64,000 bases of DNA from Candidatus Coprovivens excrementavium (GTDB lineage Bacteria; Bacillota_I; Bacilli_A; RF39; UBA660): assembly GCA_944363975.1 (NCBI GenBank), contig CALVVU010000001.1, forward strand, positions 248,001-312,000, read 5' to 3'. This document shows positions 24,140-32,704 of the stretch, piece after piece. Under the pieces are notes generated by a model. It saw nothing but the letters and a program-made list of their open reading frames with translations, ran no database searches and was not told where the DNA came from. The stretch's first letter is position 1. The number at the start of each line of letters is the position of its first letter. A program made the position numbers and the translations under genes.

Positions 24140-26314
24140 ATGTACGACAATGAAAATGTTACTTACAGAGTTGGAATTAACTGGAAAGATATAATAATTA
24201 AAGTTGTTATATTAGCTTTATTTATTTTACTTCTATTGTGGTTATTCCCAAAAGCAAATTTAGATGTATTCTATGATTCAGTTTATACAAATAATATTAA
24301 AACGATGAAAGATGCTGCTAGAAACTACTACACAGTAGATAGACTTCCAGCTAACGTTGGTGATCAAACATCTATGACTTTAAAAGAGATGATAGACAAC
24401 AAAATGTTAATTCGCTTTACTGATAAAGATGGTGAGACTTGTGATGAAACTACTAGTAAAGTCGAAGTTACTAAAATCTCTGATGACGAATACTCATTAA
24501 AAGTTCAGTTAAATTGTGGAGATCAAAATGATTATATATTAGATACTATTGGATGTACTACTGTTTGTTCTAATGGTACTTGCACAACAGTAATTAATAA
24601 TAGTGATAATTCAAGTACTATAGCTGATAATAACAATAGTACTGGCGTATCAAATGATGATACTAATTCAGAAACTGAAAGAGTCGATTCTGATGGTACT
24701 GAAACTGGTAGTGTTAAAGATGATTTATACACAGTAGAAACTATTTTATATCAACATAAAAAGGCTATAGTTACTACTAAGACAGTTTATACTTGTCCTG
24801 ATGGCTATACTAAGAATGGTAAAAAATGTATTAAGAAAACAACTGGAGCAACAATAGATGCAACTCCTGTATATAATCCAGATCAAGTTATTACGACTGA
24901 TGCAAAATATAATTACACAGGTGATTATACAGTTACAGCTGATCCTATAAAGAAAGAGATTGGAACTGAATACACTTGTCCTACTGGTTATACATTAAAT
25001 GGAGCATATTGTATAAAATATACTAACGCAACAGAACATAAAGGTGAAACTACTTATACTTGTCCTTCTGGTTATACTAAGAATGGTACAAAATGTGTTA
25101 AGACTTATGATGCTACAAAGAAAACTGGCAGCGGATCTTATAGTTGCCCTAGTGGTGGAACTTTATCTGGTTCTAAATGTACTATAACATCAAATGCTTC
25201 ATCTAGTACTACTTATACTTGTCCTTCTGGTTATACAAGAAATGGTACTAGTTGTTATAAAGTATATACAGCATCTGCTTCTACTAAATATTCTTGTCCT
25301 AGTGGATATTCATTAAGTGGTTCTACTTGTAGAAAGACAACAACAATAAAAGCAACAGCTCATACATCATATGGTGGATGGGTAAATCAAGGAACTAAGT
25401 ATTATACTTCTTCTTCTAAAGCTTATACTGGTACAACTTCTAAATTAGTTTTACAAGGAGCTATTTCTGGTGCAACTTGTGGATCTCCTTGTGGAAATAA
25501 AGGAATTTGGTATAAATATATTTACTATACTAGAAGTCAAACAACATCTTATACTTGTCCTTCTGGTTATACAAGAAGTGGATCTACTTGTTCAAAAACT
25601 GTAACTACATCAGCTACAGCAAATACAACTTATAGTTGCCCTAGTGGTGGATCGTTAAGTGGAAATAAATGTACTTTAACTGCTTCGGCTACTGCCAACA
25701 CAACTTATACTTGTCCTTCTGGTTATACTAAGAATGGTACAAAATGTGTAAAAACATATAATGCTACATATAAAGATGGAGCTACAAGTTATACTTGTCC
25801 TAATGGTGGAACTTTATCTGGTACGAAATGTACAATTACGATAGATGCTACGGCATCAACAGGTCAAACAACATATACATGTCCAACTGGATATACTTAT
25901 AATTCAAGTACTAAGAAATGTGAAATGAAGATTAGTGCTACTGCTACTAAGAAATATAGTTATACTTGTCCAACTGGATATACTTCTTCTGGTGAAGGAG
26001 AAAATATGAAATGTACTAAGACTGTTAAAGGTGAAAATAAATACTATTGTGAAGATAGTGAAGCAGTGTTAAATGGTACAAAATGTATAAAGACTGTTAA
26101 AGGTGATATAAAGAATTATACTTGTCCTAATGGATATACGTTAAGTGGTGAGAAATGTATTAAACAAACTGTTGTTACTATAGATGCAACTGTTACTACT
26201 AAGAAATCAACTTCTTATCAATATAAATGGAGTGAGAAATCTTATTTAGAGGGTTGGACATTTACTGGTAAAACAAAGAAATATAATAAAACATATACTG
26301 CTGGACAGAAATAA
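24140..26314 (+). CDS. Surface protein with Cys-rich CPSGYT repeats
   Basis: The 724-residue protein has a short cytoplasmic N-terminus, one transmembrane helix (about residues 15-35) and a helical pilin-like segment (TNNIKTMKDAARNYYTVDRLP). A small domain with several cysteines follows, then from about residue 215 a long array of units of about 20-30 residues of the form YTCPSGYTxxGxxCxK. A Gly/Tyr-rich interruption lies near residues 412-465. Each unit carries a pair of cysteines, so the array is probably disulfide-stabilised. The role is likely adhesion or a surface layer, inferred only from architecture. AGGAGG precedes the ATG. Confidence 0.65.
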   Translation: MYDNENVTYRVGINWKDIIIKVVILALFILLLLWLFPKANLDVFYDSVYTNNIKTMKDAARNYYTVDRLPANVGDQTSMTLKEMIDNKMLIRFTDKDGETCDETTSKVEVTKISDDEYSLKVQLNCGDQNDYILDTIGCTTVCSNGTCTTVINNSDNSSTIADNNNSTGVSNDDTNSETERVDSDGTETGSVKDDLYTVETILYQHKKAIVTTKTVYTCPDGYTKNGKKCIKKTTGATIDATPVYNPDQVITTDAKYNYTGDYTVTADPIKKEIGTEYTCPTGYTLNGAYCIKYTNATEHKGETTYTCPSGYTKNGTKCVKTYDATKKTGSGSYSCPSGGTLSGSKCTITSNASSSTTYTCPSGYTRNGTSCYKVYTASASTKYSCPSGYSLSGSTCRKTTTIKATAHTSYGGWVNQGTKYYTSSSKAYTGTTSKLVLQGAISGATCGSPCGNKGIWYKYIYYTRSQTTSYTCPSGYTRSGSTCSKTVTTSATANTTYSCPSGGSLSGNKCTLTASATANTTYTCPSGYTKNGTKCVKTYNATYKDGATSYTCPNGGTLSGTKCTITIDATASTGQTTYTCPTGYTYNSSTKKCEMKISATATKKYSYTCPTGYTSSGEGENMKCTKTVKGENKYYCEDSEAVLNGTKCIKTVKGDIKNYTCPNGYTLSGEKCIKQTVVTIDATVTTKKSTSYQYKWSEKSYLEGWTFTGKTKKYNKTYTAGQK
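24780..26190 (+). repeat. Degenerate tandem repeats coding CPSGYT units
   Basis: The DNA shows repeated TATACTTGTCCTTCTGGTTA-like segments (for example near 25056, 25213, 25550 and 25705) separated by variable Thr/Ala-rich linkers. Some adjacent copies are nearly identical at the DNA level, pointing to recent duplication or recombination. Confidence 0.75.
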
Positions 26315-26316
26315 TT

Positions 26317-26353
26317 AAAAAAAGTTATTATGAATTATCATAATAACTTTTTT
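26317..26353. terminator. Bidirectional terminator
   Basis: A long stem AAAAAGTTATTATGA/TCATAATAACTTTTT with loop ATTA lies between convergent genes, with A and T runs on both sides. Confidence 0.88.
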
Positions 26354-27734
26354 ATTTTAAAAGATATAATTTTTCTTCAATTAAGATTAATATATCTTTT
26401 TTAAGTGTTTCTAAAAAGATATATTTGTTTTGGGTTTGATCATCTACTATATAGCCTATTTTTTCGATTGTAGGAGATTCTTTTAATTCTTTAAAGGAAT
26501 TAATCATATCTTCAATAAATGTTTCTGTATCAAGTTCTTTTTCATCAATATAAGTATAATATGTTATTGTATCTGTTTGATATTCATTGTAACCAATGAG
26601 AACTATTAGATATTGACTTGCATTTTTTATAATAGCAAAATTAGTAATTGTTTTATTATAAAATTCTTGTGATTCATTAGTTGTACTATTTGTAATAGTA
26701 AGTTTATTATTATCAAGTTTTATTTCATAATCATTTTTAGATGATGATATATGATACTTTGAATATACTGGATAACTTAGTTCACTATATGATACTTCTT
26801 TTAAATCATAATTGTAACATACCTCTGGATTTTCATATTCTGGAATGTATCCTATTGAAAAGTATAAAACAAGAATTATAAAAATTATCTTAGCTTTATT
26901 TTTTTCTGATTTATTTAATTGTTCTTGAGTATATTTCTCGTCTATTATATCTTTAATTTTTTCTTTTCTTATAATGTAAAACCCTATAAGAATATAAATA
27001 GCTGACATTATTAAAGATATTAATAAGATAGATATTAGATAGGTATTAGTTATATTTTCTTCAGTACATTCTTTAATAGTATCAATTAAAGAAATGTAAA
27101 TTGCAAAATCCCAAAAGCCATGAATAAAAGCATTAGCCCAAATATTTTTAGTGCGATAGTAGATACATCCTAAGAGGAATCCAGCTCCTACAGCTTGAAT
27201 AATTTGAGCAATGGTTTCAATTATTCCTTGTCCACCAATCCATATATTAGATATATGCATTCCTCCAAAAATTAAAGAAGAACACAGAATAGATATAATG
27301 ACTTGTTTTTGAGTTGAACTGTATTTTTCTATAAATTCATTTTGAATCCAACCACGACATAATATTTCTTCCATTACACCAATGGATAAGCAATATAAGA
27401 ATAATGAAATAACATCTATTATCAAGGGATCTGTTTTAAGATTAGCAATATTGGTAATTAGGCTAAAAAGAGAGAATCCAATCATAAAGCCACCAATAAT
27501 TAAAGATTTATTAAATTTTTCTTTTTTTTCTTTAAAAATATAAGTATTTTTAAAGATTATAATAACAATAACAACAAGAAGAATGCAGCTCATTTCAACA
27601 ATAAGTTCTCTACCAAAGCGACCATAGAGAATTGATTTCGATATTAAGGGATATAAATTACCACTTATAAACTCATATACTAAAAATAGAATAAGCATTT
27701 TTAAGCAAAAGAGAAAAAAATTATGTTTTTTCAA
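26352..27734 (-). CDS. CPBP-family intramembrane metalloprotease with extra C-terminal domain
   Basis: The 460-residue protein has about eight transmembrane helices in the first 290 residues and the CPBP (Abi/CAAX protease) motifs GVMEEILCRGW, GMHISNIW and NAFIHGFWDF. These place the Glu-Glu, Arg and two His metal or catalytic residues in the membrane. A further 150 residues after the last helix (about 290-310) form an extracytoplasmic Tyr/Asn/Ile-rich domain that is not part of the usual family. The start is uncertain: TTG 27734 has AGAGGTG at good spacing, while GTG 27743 would overlap it. Substrate unknown. Confidence 0.8.
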   Translation of the reverse strand: MKKHNFFLFCLKMLILFLVYEFISGNLYPLISKSILYGRFGRELIVEMSCILLVVIVIIIFKNTYIFKEKKEKFNKSLIIGGFMIGFSLFSLITNIANLKTDPLIIDVISLFLYCLSIGVMEEILCRGWIQNEFIEKYSSTQKQVIISILCSSLIFGGMHISNIWIGGQGIIETIAQIIQAVGAGFLLGCIYYRTKNIWANAFIHGFWDFAIYISLIDTIKECTEENITNTYLISILLISLIMSAIYILIGFYIIRKEKIKDIIDEKYTQEQLNKSEKNKAKIIFIILVLYFSIGYIPEYENPEVCYNYDLKEVSYSELSYPVYSKYHISSSKNDYEIKLDNNKLTITNSTTNESQEFYNKTITNFAIIKNASQYLIVLIGYNEYQTDTITYYTYIDEKELDTETFIEDMINSFKELKESPTIEKIGYIVDDQTQNKYIFLETLKKDILILIEEKLYLLK

Positions 27735-27783
27735 ATTATTCACCTCTTTAATAAGAATATCATAATATTTTAATGAGATAAAT

Positions 27784-27813
27784 AAAAAACACTTATATAG
27801 TAATAAGTGTTTT
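27784..27813 (-). terminator. Terminator after pheT
   Basis: An 11-pair stem AAAACACTTAT/ATAAGTGTTTT followed on the minus strand by T residues. Confidence 0.85.
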
Positions 27814-27816
27814 ACT

Positions 27817-30183
27817 TTAACTTCTTAACTTAGCAGTTGTTTTCTCTTCTACTTCTTTAATTATTTTGTTAAAGATAGTCATTACTTCTTCGTCTGATAG
27901 TGTACGATTAGGATCTTTAAATGTTAATTTATAAGCAATAGATTTTTTACCATCTTCAACATTGTTGTATATATCGAATACTTCTATATTGTTTAATAAA
28001 TGTCCGCCAGATCGGTGAATTTGATTTTTTATTACTTCACTTTCAATATCATTATCTACAACAAATGCTAAATCTTTAACTATTTCTGGATATTTAGATG
28101 CTTCTTTAAATTTTAATGGTTTTATCTGTTTATTATATAATTTAGTCATAGATATTTCAGCTACATATATTTCATCTTTTTTGTATGATGGATGAATACG
28201 TCCTATAATACCTATTTCTTCATTATCAAGGTATATTTTAGCACTTATTCCAGGATGTAATTCTGGAATTGTTGTAGCAACAAAAGTGTAACGATTTTTA
28301 AAGCCTAAATAATTTAATAGATTTTCTATTATTCCTTTAAGGCAATAGAAGTCGCATTTGGTTGTAGTATGTTGCCATTCATTAATTAGGTAATTACCTT
28401 TTATTAGGATAGCTACTTTACTATCTTCATTATAATTTATATCGTATGTTTTTGATATTTCGTATATTAGAATATCTTTAATATTACGGGCTTTATTATA
28501 TTCATAAACATTTATTAAAGATGGTAGTAGAGATGTTCTAATTATTGATTTGTCGATACTCATTGGATTAGGTAGTTTAATTTTCTCTTTGTTTTCATAG
28601 TTAAATTTACTAGCCATTTCTGGACTTATTAAAGTATAGTTCTTAGTTTCGTTTAATCCCAATGCTCTTAGTCTTTTTGTTATTTGTTTTCTTATGGCAA
28701 CATCACCTACATAAATACCACGACGAGTAGGAACATTTGGTAATGTTGATACTAGGTTTTCATAACCATATAAGCGACCTATTTCTTCAGCAATATCATT
28801 AACATTAGGATCAATGTCTAAACGACGTAATGGAATTGTAACCGTAAAAATTTCTTTATCATAAGTATAAGGAAACATTAAGCGTTTTAATTCTGTTTCA
28901 ACATCTTTATCAGTTAATTCTAAACCTAGTAAAGTACTTACTTCTTGAGTTTTAAAAGTAACTACTTTCTGAGTTTTATCGATCTTATCATGTTTAGCGA
29001 CACCACTTAAAATGGTTGCATTAGCATATTTTTCTAGTAGATAGCACGCTCTTTCTAAGGCAGCATCTGTATATTCATATGATAATCCTTTGCCATATCT
29101 AATAGATGCTTCACTTTTTAAATCTAAACGACTTGAAGTATAACGAATACTTACAGAATCAAAAATAGCACTTTCAATTAAGATATTTTTAGTATTTTCA
29201 TCTACTTCGGTATTTTCACCACCCATTACACCAGCTATACATACTGGTTTTTTACCATCTGTTATGACAATATCAGAAGTAAGTAAAGAGCGATTTTGAC
29301 CATCTAAGGTAGTAATACTTTCATTTTCTTTAGCATCTCTTACTAAGATTGTGTTGCCTAATTTATCTTTGTCGAAGAAGTGTAATGGTTGACCATATTC
29401 TAACATTACGTAATTAGAAATATCAACAACATTGTTAATAGGACGCATTCCAGCATTTATCAAGCGCTTTTGAATGAATGATGGTGACTCCTTTATTTCT
29501 ACATTTTTGACCATTTTAGCAGTATAGTAAGGACATTTATCAGTTTCAACATTAATTGTTATATAATCGTTAACATTATCTTTTATTTCTTTATGTTTAC
29601 TAACTGGTAATTTTACTTTTTTATTTAGAATGCTAGCTATTTCATAAGCAAATCCGATATGATAGTAGCAATCGTTATTACGATGCTTATGAACATCTAA
29701 TTCATATAGAATATCATCAGTACCTAAATATATATTAGCGTCAGTACCAGGCTTTAAATCAGTATTTAGAATCTCTATTCCTTTAGCATATGTTTCTTCA
29801 TTTTTTTCTTCTAATCCTAATTCGAACAAAGCACATATCATTCCATTTGACTCTTGACCACGAATAATCCCAGTTTTAATTTCGTTGCCTCCTGGTAGGA
29901 TACATCCAGGTAATGCAACAATTACTTTAATACCTTTTTTAACATTTGAAGCACCGCAGATAATTTGGACTTTTTTAGTACCAACATCTACTAAACAGAT
30001 ATTCAAATGATCACTATCAGGATGTTTTGTGCATTCAAGGATTTCACCTATTACTAAATTATCAATATGACAATCTATAACTTTTTCAACGTTTACACCA
30101 GCTTTAGTTATTTTTACAGCTAATTCATGTAAATCTTCTTTCTCTATATCAATATAATCTTTAACCCAATTTAAACTTATCAT
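27817..30183 (-). CDS. pheT: Phenylalanyl-tRNA synthetase beta subunit
   Basis: The 788-residue protein has the full bacterial layout: an EMAP-like tRNA-binding domain (about residues 40-150, with ECTKHPDSDHLNICLVDVG), B3/B4 editing domain (about 215-370, GQPLHFFDKD), B5 (about 400-470), the core (about 480-690) and the FDX-ACB anticodon-binding domain (KYPEIVKDLAFVVD onward). With PheS it forms the alpha2-beta2 enzyme that charges tRNA-Phe in the cytoplasm. Its ATG overlaps the pheS stop by one base (TAATG), and both are under the T-box. Confidence 0.97.
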   Translation of the reverse strand: MISLNWVKDYIDIEKEDLHELAVKITKAGVNVEKVIDCHIDNLVIGEILECTKHPDSDHLNICLVDVGTKKVQIICGASNVKKGIKVIVALPGCILPGGNEIKTGIIRGQESNGMICALFELGLEEKNEETYAKGIEILNTDLKPGTDANIYLGTDDILYELDVHKHRNNDCYYHIGFAYEIASILNKKVKLPVSKHKEIKDNVNDYITINVETDKCPYYTAKMVKNVEIKESPSFIQKRLINAGMRPINNVVDISNYVMLEYGQPLHFFDKDKLGNTILVRDAKENESITTLDGQNRSLLTSDIVITDGKKPVCIAGVMGGENTEVDENTKNILIESAIFDSVSIRYTSSRLDLKSEASIRYGKGLSYEYTDAALERACYLLEKYANATILSGVAKHDKIDKTQKVVTFKTQEVSTLLGLELTDKDVETELKRLMFPYTYDKEIFTVTIPLRRLDIDPNVNDIAEEIGRLYGYENLVSTLPNVPTRRGIYVGDVAIRKQITKRLRALGLNETKNYTLISPEMASKFNYENKEKIKLPNPMSIDKSIIRTSLLPSLINVYEYNKARNIKDILIYEISKTYDINYNEDSKVAILIKGNYLINEWQHTTTKCDFYCLKGIIENLLNYLGFKNRYTFVATTIPELHPGISAKIYLDNEEIGIIGRIHPSYKKDEIYVAEISMTKLYNKQIKPLKFKEASKYPEIVKDLAFVVDNDIESEVIKNQIHRSGGHLLNNIEVFDIYNNVEDGKKSIAYKLTFKDPNRTLSDEEVMTIFNKIIKEVEEKTTAKLRS

Positions 30184-31229
30184 TATTCAGCCTCCTTTCG
30201 ATCGAAAGTTTCAGATTCTCTTAAATCTGTTTGATAAAATACACGAATATCATTGATGCCATATTTTAACATTGCAAGTCTTTCAGCGCCAAAGCCAAAT
30301 GCAAAACCTGACCATATAGCAGGATCATATCCGCAATTACGTAAGACGTTAGGATGAACCATACCGGCACCACTAACTGTTATCCAACCAGTGTTTTTAC
30401 AAAGTGAGCAGCCTTTACCTTTGCAAACAAAGCAAGAAATATCAGTTTCAACTGATGGTTCAGTAAATTGATAGTAACTTGGTCTAAATCTTGTTTCACA
30501 GTCTTCACCAAATAATTTTTTGGCAATAACATCAAATGTTCCTTTTAAGTCAGATAGACGAATATTTTTATCAACTAATAATCCTTCAATTTGCATAAAT
30601 TGATGAGAATGAGTAGCATCATCAGCGTCACGACGATATGTTTTCCCTGGACATATCATTCTAACTGGTTCTTTTCCTCCTGCTTTAAGCATTGTTCTTA
30701 CTTGAACTGGAGATGTTTGACTACGAAGGAGAATCTTTTCATCTTCAATGTAGAATGTATCTTGAGCATCTCTTGCAGGATGACCTTTAGGAATATTTAA
30801 CATTTCAAAGTTGTATTTATCTTCTTCTATTTCTGGTCCATCAACAACATCATATCCCATAGACATAAATACTTCTTCTATTTCTTCAATAATCTTTTCA
30901 AGAATATTAGGGGCTCCTACGGGAACTTTAGTAGCTGGTAAAGTAACATCTATTTTTTCACTAGCTAATTTTTGATTTAATTCTTGTTCTTCATAATACT
31001 TAATTTTAGCTTCTATGCTAGATGTTAGTTCTTGTTTTAAGTCATTAAGTATTTTACCAAATTCTTTTTTTTCTTCTGAATTTAACTCACGCATATGTGT
31101 TGTCAATTCAGCAACAGGACCTTTTTTTCCTAAATATTCAGTTTTAATAGTATTTACTTCTTTTAAAGACGTTGTTTTTCCTAAACGTTCTTTAACTTCT
31201 TTTTTTAGTACTTCTACTTGTTCTTTCAT
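30183..31229 (-). CDS. pheS: Phenylalanyl-tRNA synthetase alpha subunit
   Basis: The 348-residue protein has an N-terminal coiled coil (about residues 1-85) and a class II catalytic core with motif 2 (CPGKTYRRDADDATHSHQF) and motif 3 (FAFGFGAERLAMLKYGI). A four-cysteine loop (CFVCKGKGCSLC), common in Firmicute PheS proteins, lies near residues 260-272. TTGGAGG precedes the ATG. Expression is controlled by the T-box leader immediately upstream. Confidence 0.97.
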   Translation of the reverse strand: MKEQVEVLKKEVKERLGKTTSLKEVNTIKTEYLGKKGPVAELTTHMRELNSEEKKEFGKILNDLKQELTSSIEAKIKYYEEQELNQKLASEKIDVTLPATKVPVGAPNILEKIIEEIEEVFMSMGYDVVDGPEIEEDKYNFEMLNIPKGHPARDAQDTFYIEDEKILLRSQTSPVQVRTMLKAGGKEPVRMICPGKTYRRDADDATHSHQFMQIEGLLVDKNIRLSDLKGTFDVIAKKLFGEDCETRFRPSYYQFTEPSVETDISCFVCKGKGCSLCKNTGWITVSGAGMVHPNVLRNCGYDPAIWSGFAFGFGAERLAMLKYGINDIRVFYQTDLRESETFDRKEAE

Positions 31230-31461
31230 TTTTTTACCTCCAATAAAAAAAATCTAAAACTAAGGGACGAAAAATATTCCGCGGTACCACCCTAATTCTA
31301 GATATCTAGCTCTTTATATAGATTTAACGCATCTATTTACGATACAACTCAGACGATGAATTTCATTATATTATTTATCTATAAATGCTTCCAGCTAATA
31401 ACATTTAATCTCTATTTAAGAACTTAATATAATTACTTAGTTCGTCTTCAACGTTTTTCTA
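31230..31461 (-). promoter_or_regulatory. T-box riboswitch (Phe, specifier UUC) upstream of pheST
   Basis: The leader contains the hallmark T-box sequence AGGGTGGTACCGCGG (minus strand, about 31279-31293). Stem I is closed by AGACGA/TCGTCT, with an AGTA element and a specifier TTC (31358-31360) in GAAATTCATC. A terminator stem (CTAGAATTAGGG with CCCTTAGTTTTAG) is followed by eight T residues. Uncharged tRNA-Phe would bind through its GAA anticodon and the T-box bulge and allow read-through into pheST. Confidence 0.93.
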
Positions 31462-31467
31462 AAATGT

Positions 31468-31496
31468 ATTTTAGCATAATTAAAGATAATATGCAA
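31468..31496 (-). promoter_or_regulatory. Promoter of T-box-pheST
   Basis: Minus-strand TTGCAT and TAAAAT are separated by 17 bases, with TGC before the -10 (extended form). Confidence 0.75.
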
Positions 31497-31505
31497 ATTA
31501 ATTAT

Positions 31506-32351
31506 TTATATTTTGTTAAAGGTTGTTATCTCTTGATAAATTGTTTTTATTTGTTCTTGCTCATCTGTTTTATATGAAGCAAGCAATTTGTCAATTTGAT
31601 CTTTTTCTTTTAATTTACTGTTTTTTAATTGTTTTTCAAATTGGGAAATAGTTAATTTAATACTTTCTTCATCAGTTAGATGATTAAAAGATTTAATACG
31701 CATTATACCATATTCAGTTTCTTTTTTTGTTATAGCACCAAAATAACTAGTTAAATTACGATATAACTTTGGTTTTTTATAATCATTAAAAATCATAAGA
31801 GCATAAACTAAATTATTGATATTGTTATTTTTACTTTTGATAAATGACGAATAACGATTTTTAAATTTAGCATATTGCATTATAATTTGCTCTTTTTTTA
31901 GCTTTATTTCTTTTTGTTGATGTATTGTTTTCTTTTCTTTATTTATTTCTTTATATAAAGATGATAAATATAGAATTATTAGGAACCATAAAAATGGAGC
32001 TATCTCTGTAGGATTAGGAATAACTGATGAAACTTGATTAATAAAGTAATTATAGGTGAATAGACTTAGAGCAATACTTAATAAACTCTCTACGATAAAC
32101 ATAGTGTTGCTAATTTTATTTTCTTGACTTACAACCGAGGTAATATAAAAGTTTCTAATAAAAATTTCAAAGACAACAATTAAAAAGATATTCTCTTTAA
32201 TTGAAGGAATTAAGGCAGCGATAATTATCATATATATCGTAGGTATGAGAATGTAATTTAGGCTACGATTTTCTTTGTTTTGAAATATATTTAAGATTAT
32301 TGTTAAAGGAATTGTTAATATAATTTGAATTATAAGAGTAATTAAGTTCAT
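31506..32351 (-). CDS. Membrane protein of unknown function
   Basis: The 281-residue protein has about five transmembrane helices in the first 155 residues, then a cytoplasmic helical domain rich in Lys, Glu and Gln. I do not recognise a family. The start at 32351 is preceded by AAGGAGA at good spacing; an upstream in-frame extension of 18 residues lacks such a site. It has no clear terminator before the pheS promoter. Confidence 0.6.
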   Translation of the reverse strand: MNLITLIIQIILTIPLTIILNIFQNKENRSLNYILIPTIYMIIIAALIPSIKENIFLIVVFEIFIRNFYITSVVSQENKISNTMFIVESLLSIALSLFTYNYFINQVSSVIPNPTEIAPFLWFLIILYLSSLYKEINKEKKTIHQQKEIKLKKEQIIMQYAKFKNRYSSFIKSKNNNINNLVYALMIFNDYKKPKLYRNLTSYFGAITKKETEYGIMRIKSFNHLTDEESIKLTISQFEKQLKNSKLKEKDQIDKLLASYKTDEQEQIKTIYQEITTFNKI

Positions 32352-32410
32352 AAGTCTATTCTCCTTTTTGAGTGTTATACTACTATAAAAAGATGATAAA
32401 GTCAATTAGG

Positions 32411-32446
32411 ATAAAATAAAATAGTAGATAAATATTTATCTACTAT
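32411..32446 (-). terminator. Terminator after the DUF1292-like gene
   Basis: A perfect palindrome centred on AAATATTT with arms ATAGTAGATAAAT/ATTTATCTACTAT is followed on the minus strand by TTTATTTT; it overlaps the stop codon. Confidence 0.8.
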
Positions 32447-32688
32447 ATTTGAGATTTTAAGATTCTTGTTAATATAATTATTAATTCAGGATCTTTGACA
32501 CGGTCTACATACGTATCCTGTCCATCGATAATTTCTTCAACAATAGCAACATTAGTAGGTATGATGTCTTTATTTTCATCGACTCCCATAACAAGGAAAT
32601 ATTTTACACCACCATACATTGTTTCATTTAATACAACATATTTTTCATTATTTTCTAAGCTAATTATTGTATTTGTTTTTAGACTCAT
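32443..32688 (-). CDS. Small DUF1292-like protein
   Basis: The 81-residue protein, with TIISLENNEKYVVLNETMY and KYFLVMGVDENKDIIP, matches the strand order of small DUF1292/UPF0473-like proteins found in Firmicutes. Function unknown. AGGAG lies before the ATG. It starts 16 bases after the long coiled-coil gene and shares its transcript. Confidence 0.55.
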   Translation of the reverse strand: MSLKTNTIISLENNEKYVVLNETMYGGVKYFLVMGVDENKDIIPTNVAIVEEIIDGQDTYVDRVKDPELIIILTRILKSQI

Positions 32689-32704
32689 AATTTCATTCTC
32701 CTAT

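Noticed and set aside
24780-26190. Tandem repeats as a CRISPR or mobile-element repeat
   Set aside because: The repeats keep one reading frame and encode a regular CPSGYT protein unit.
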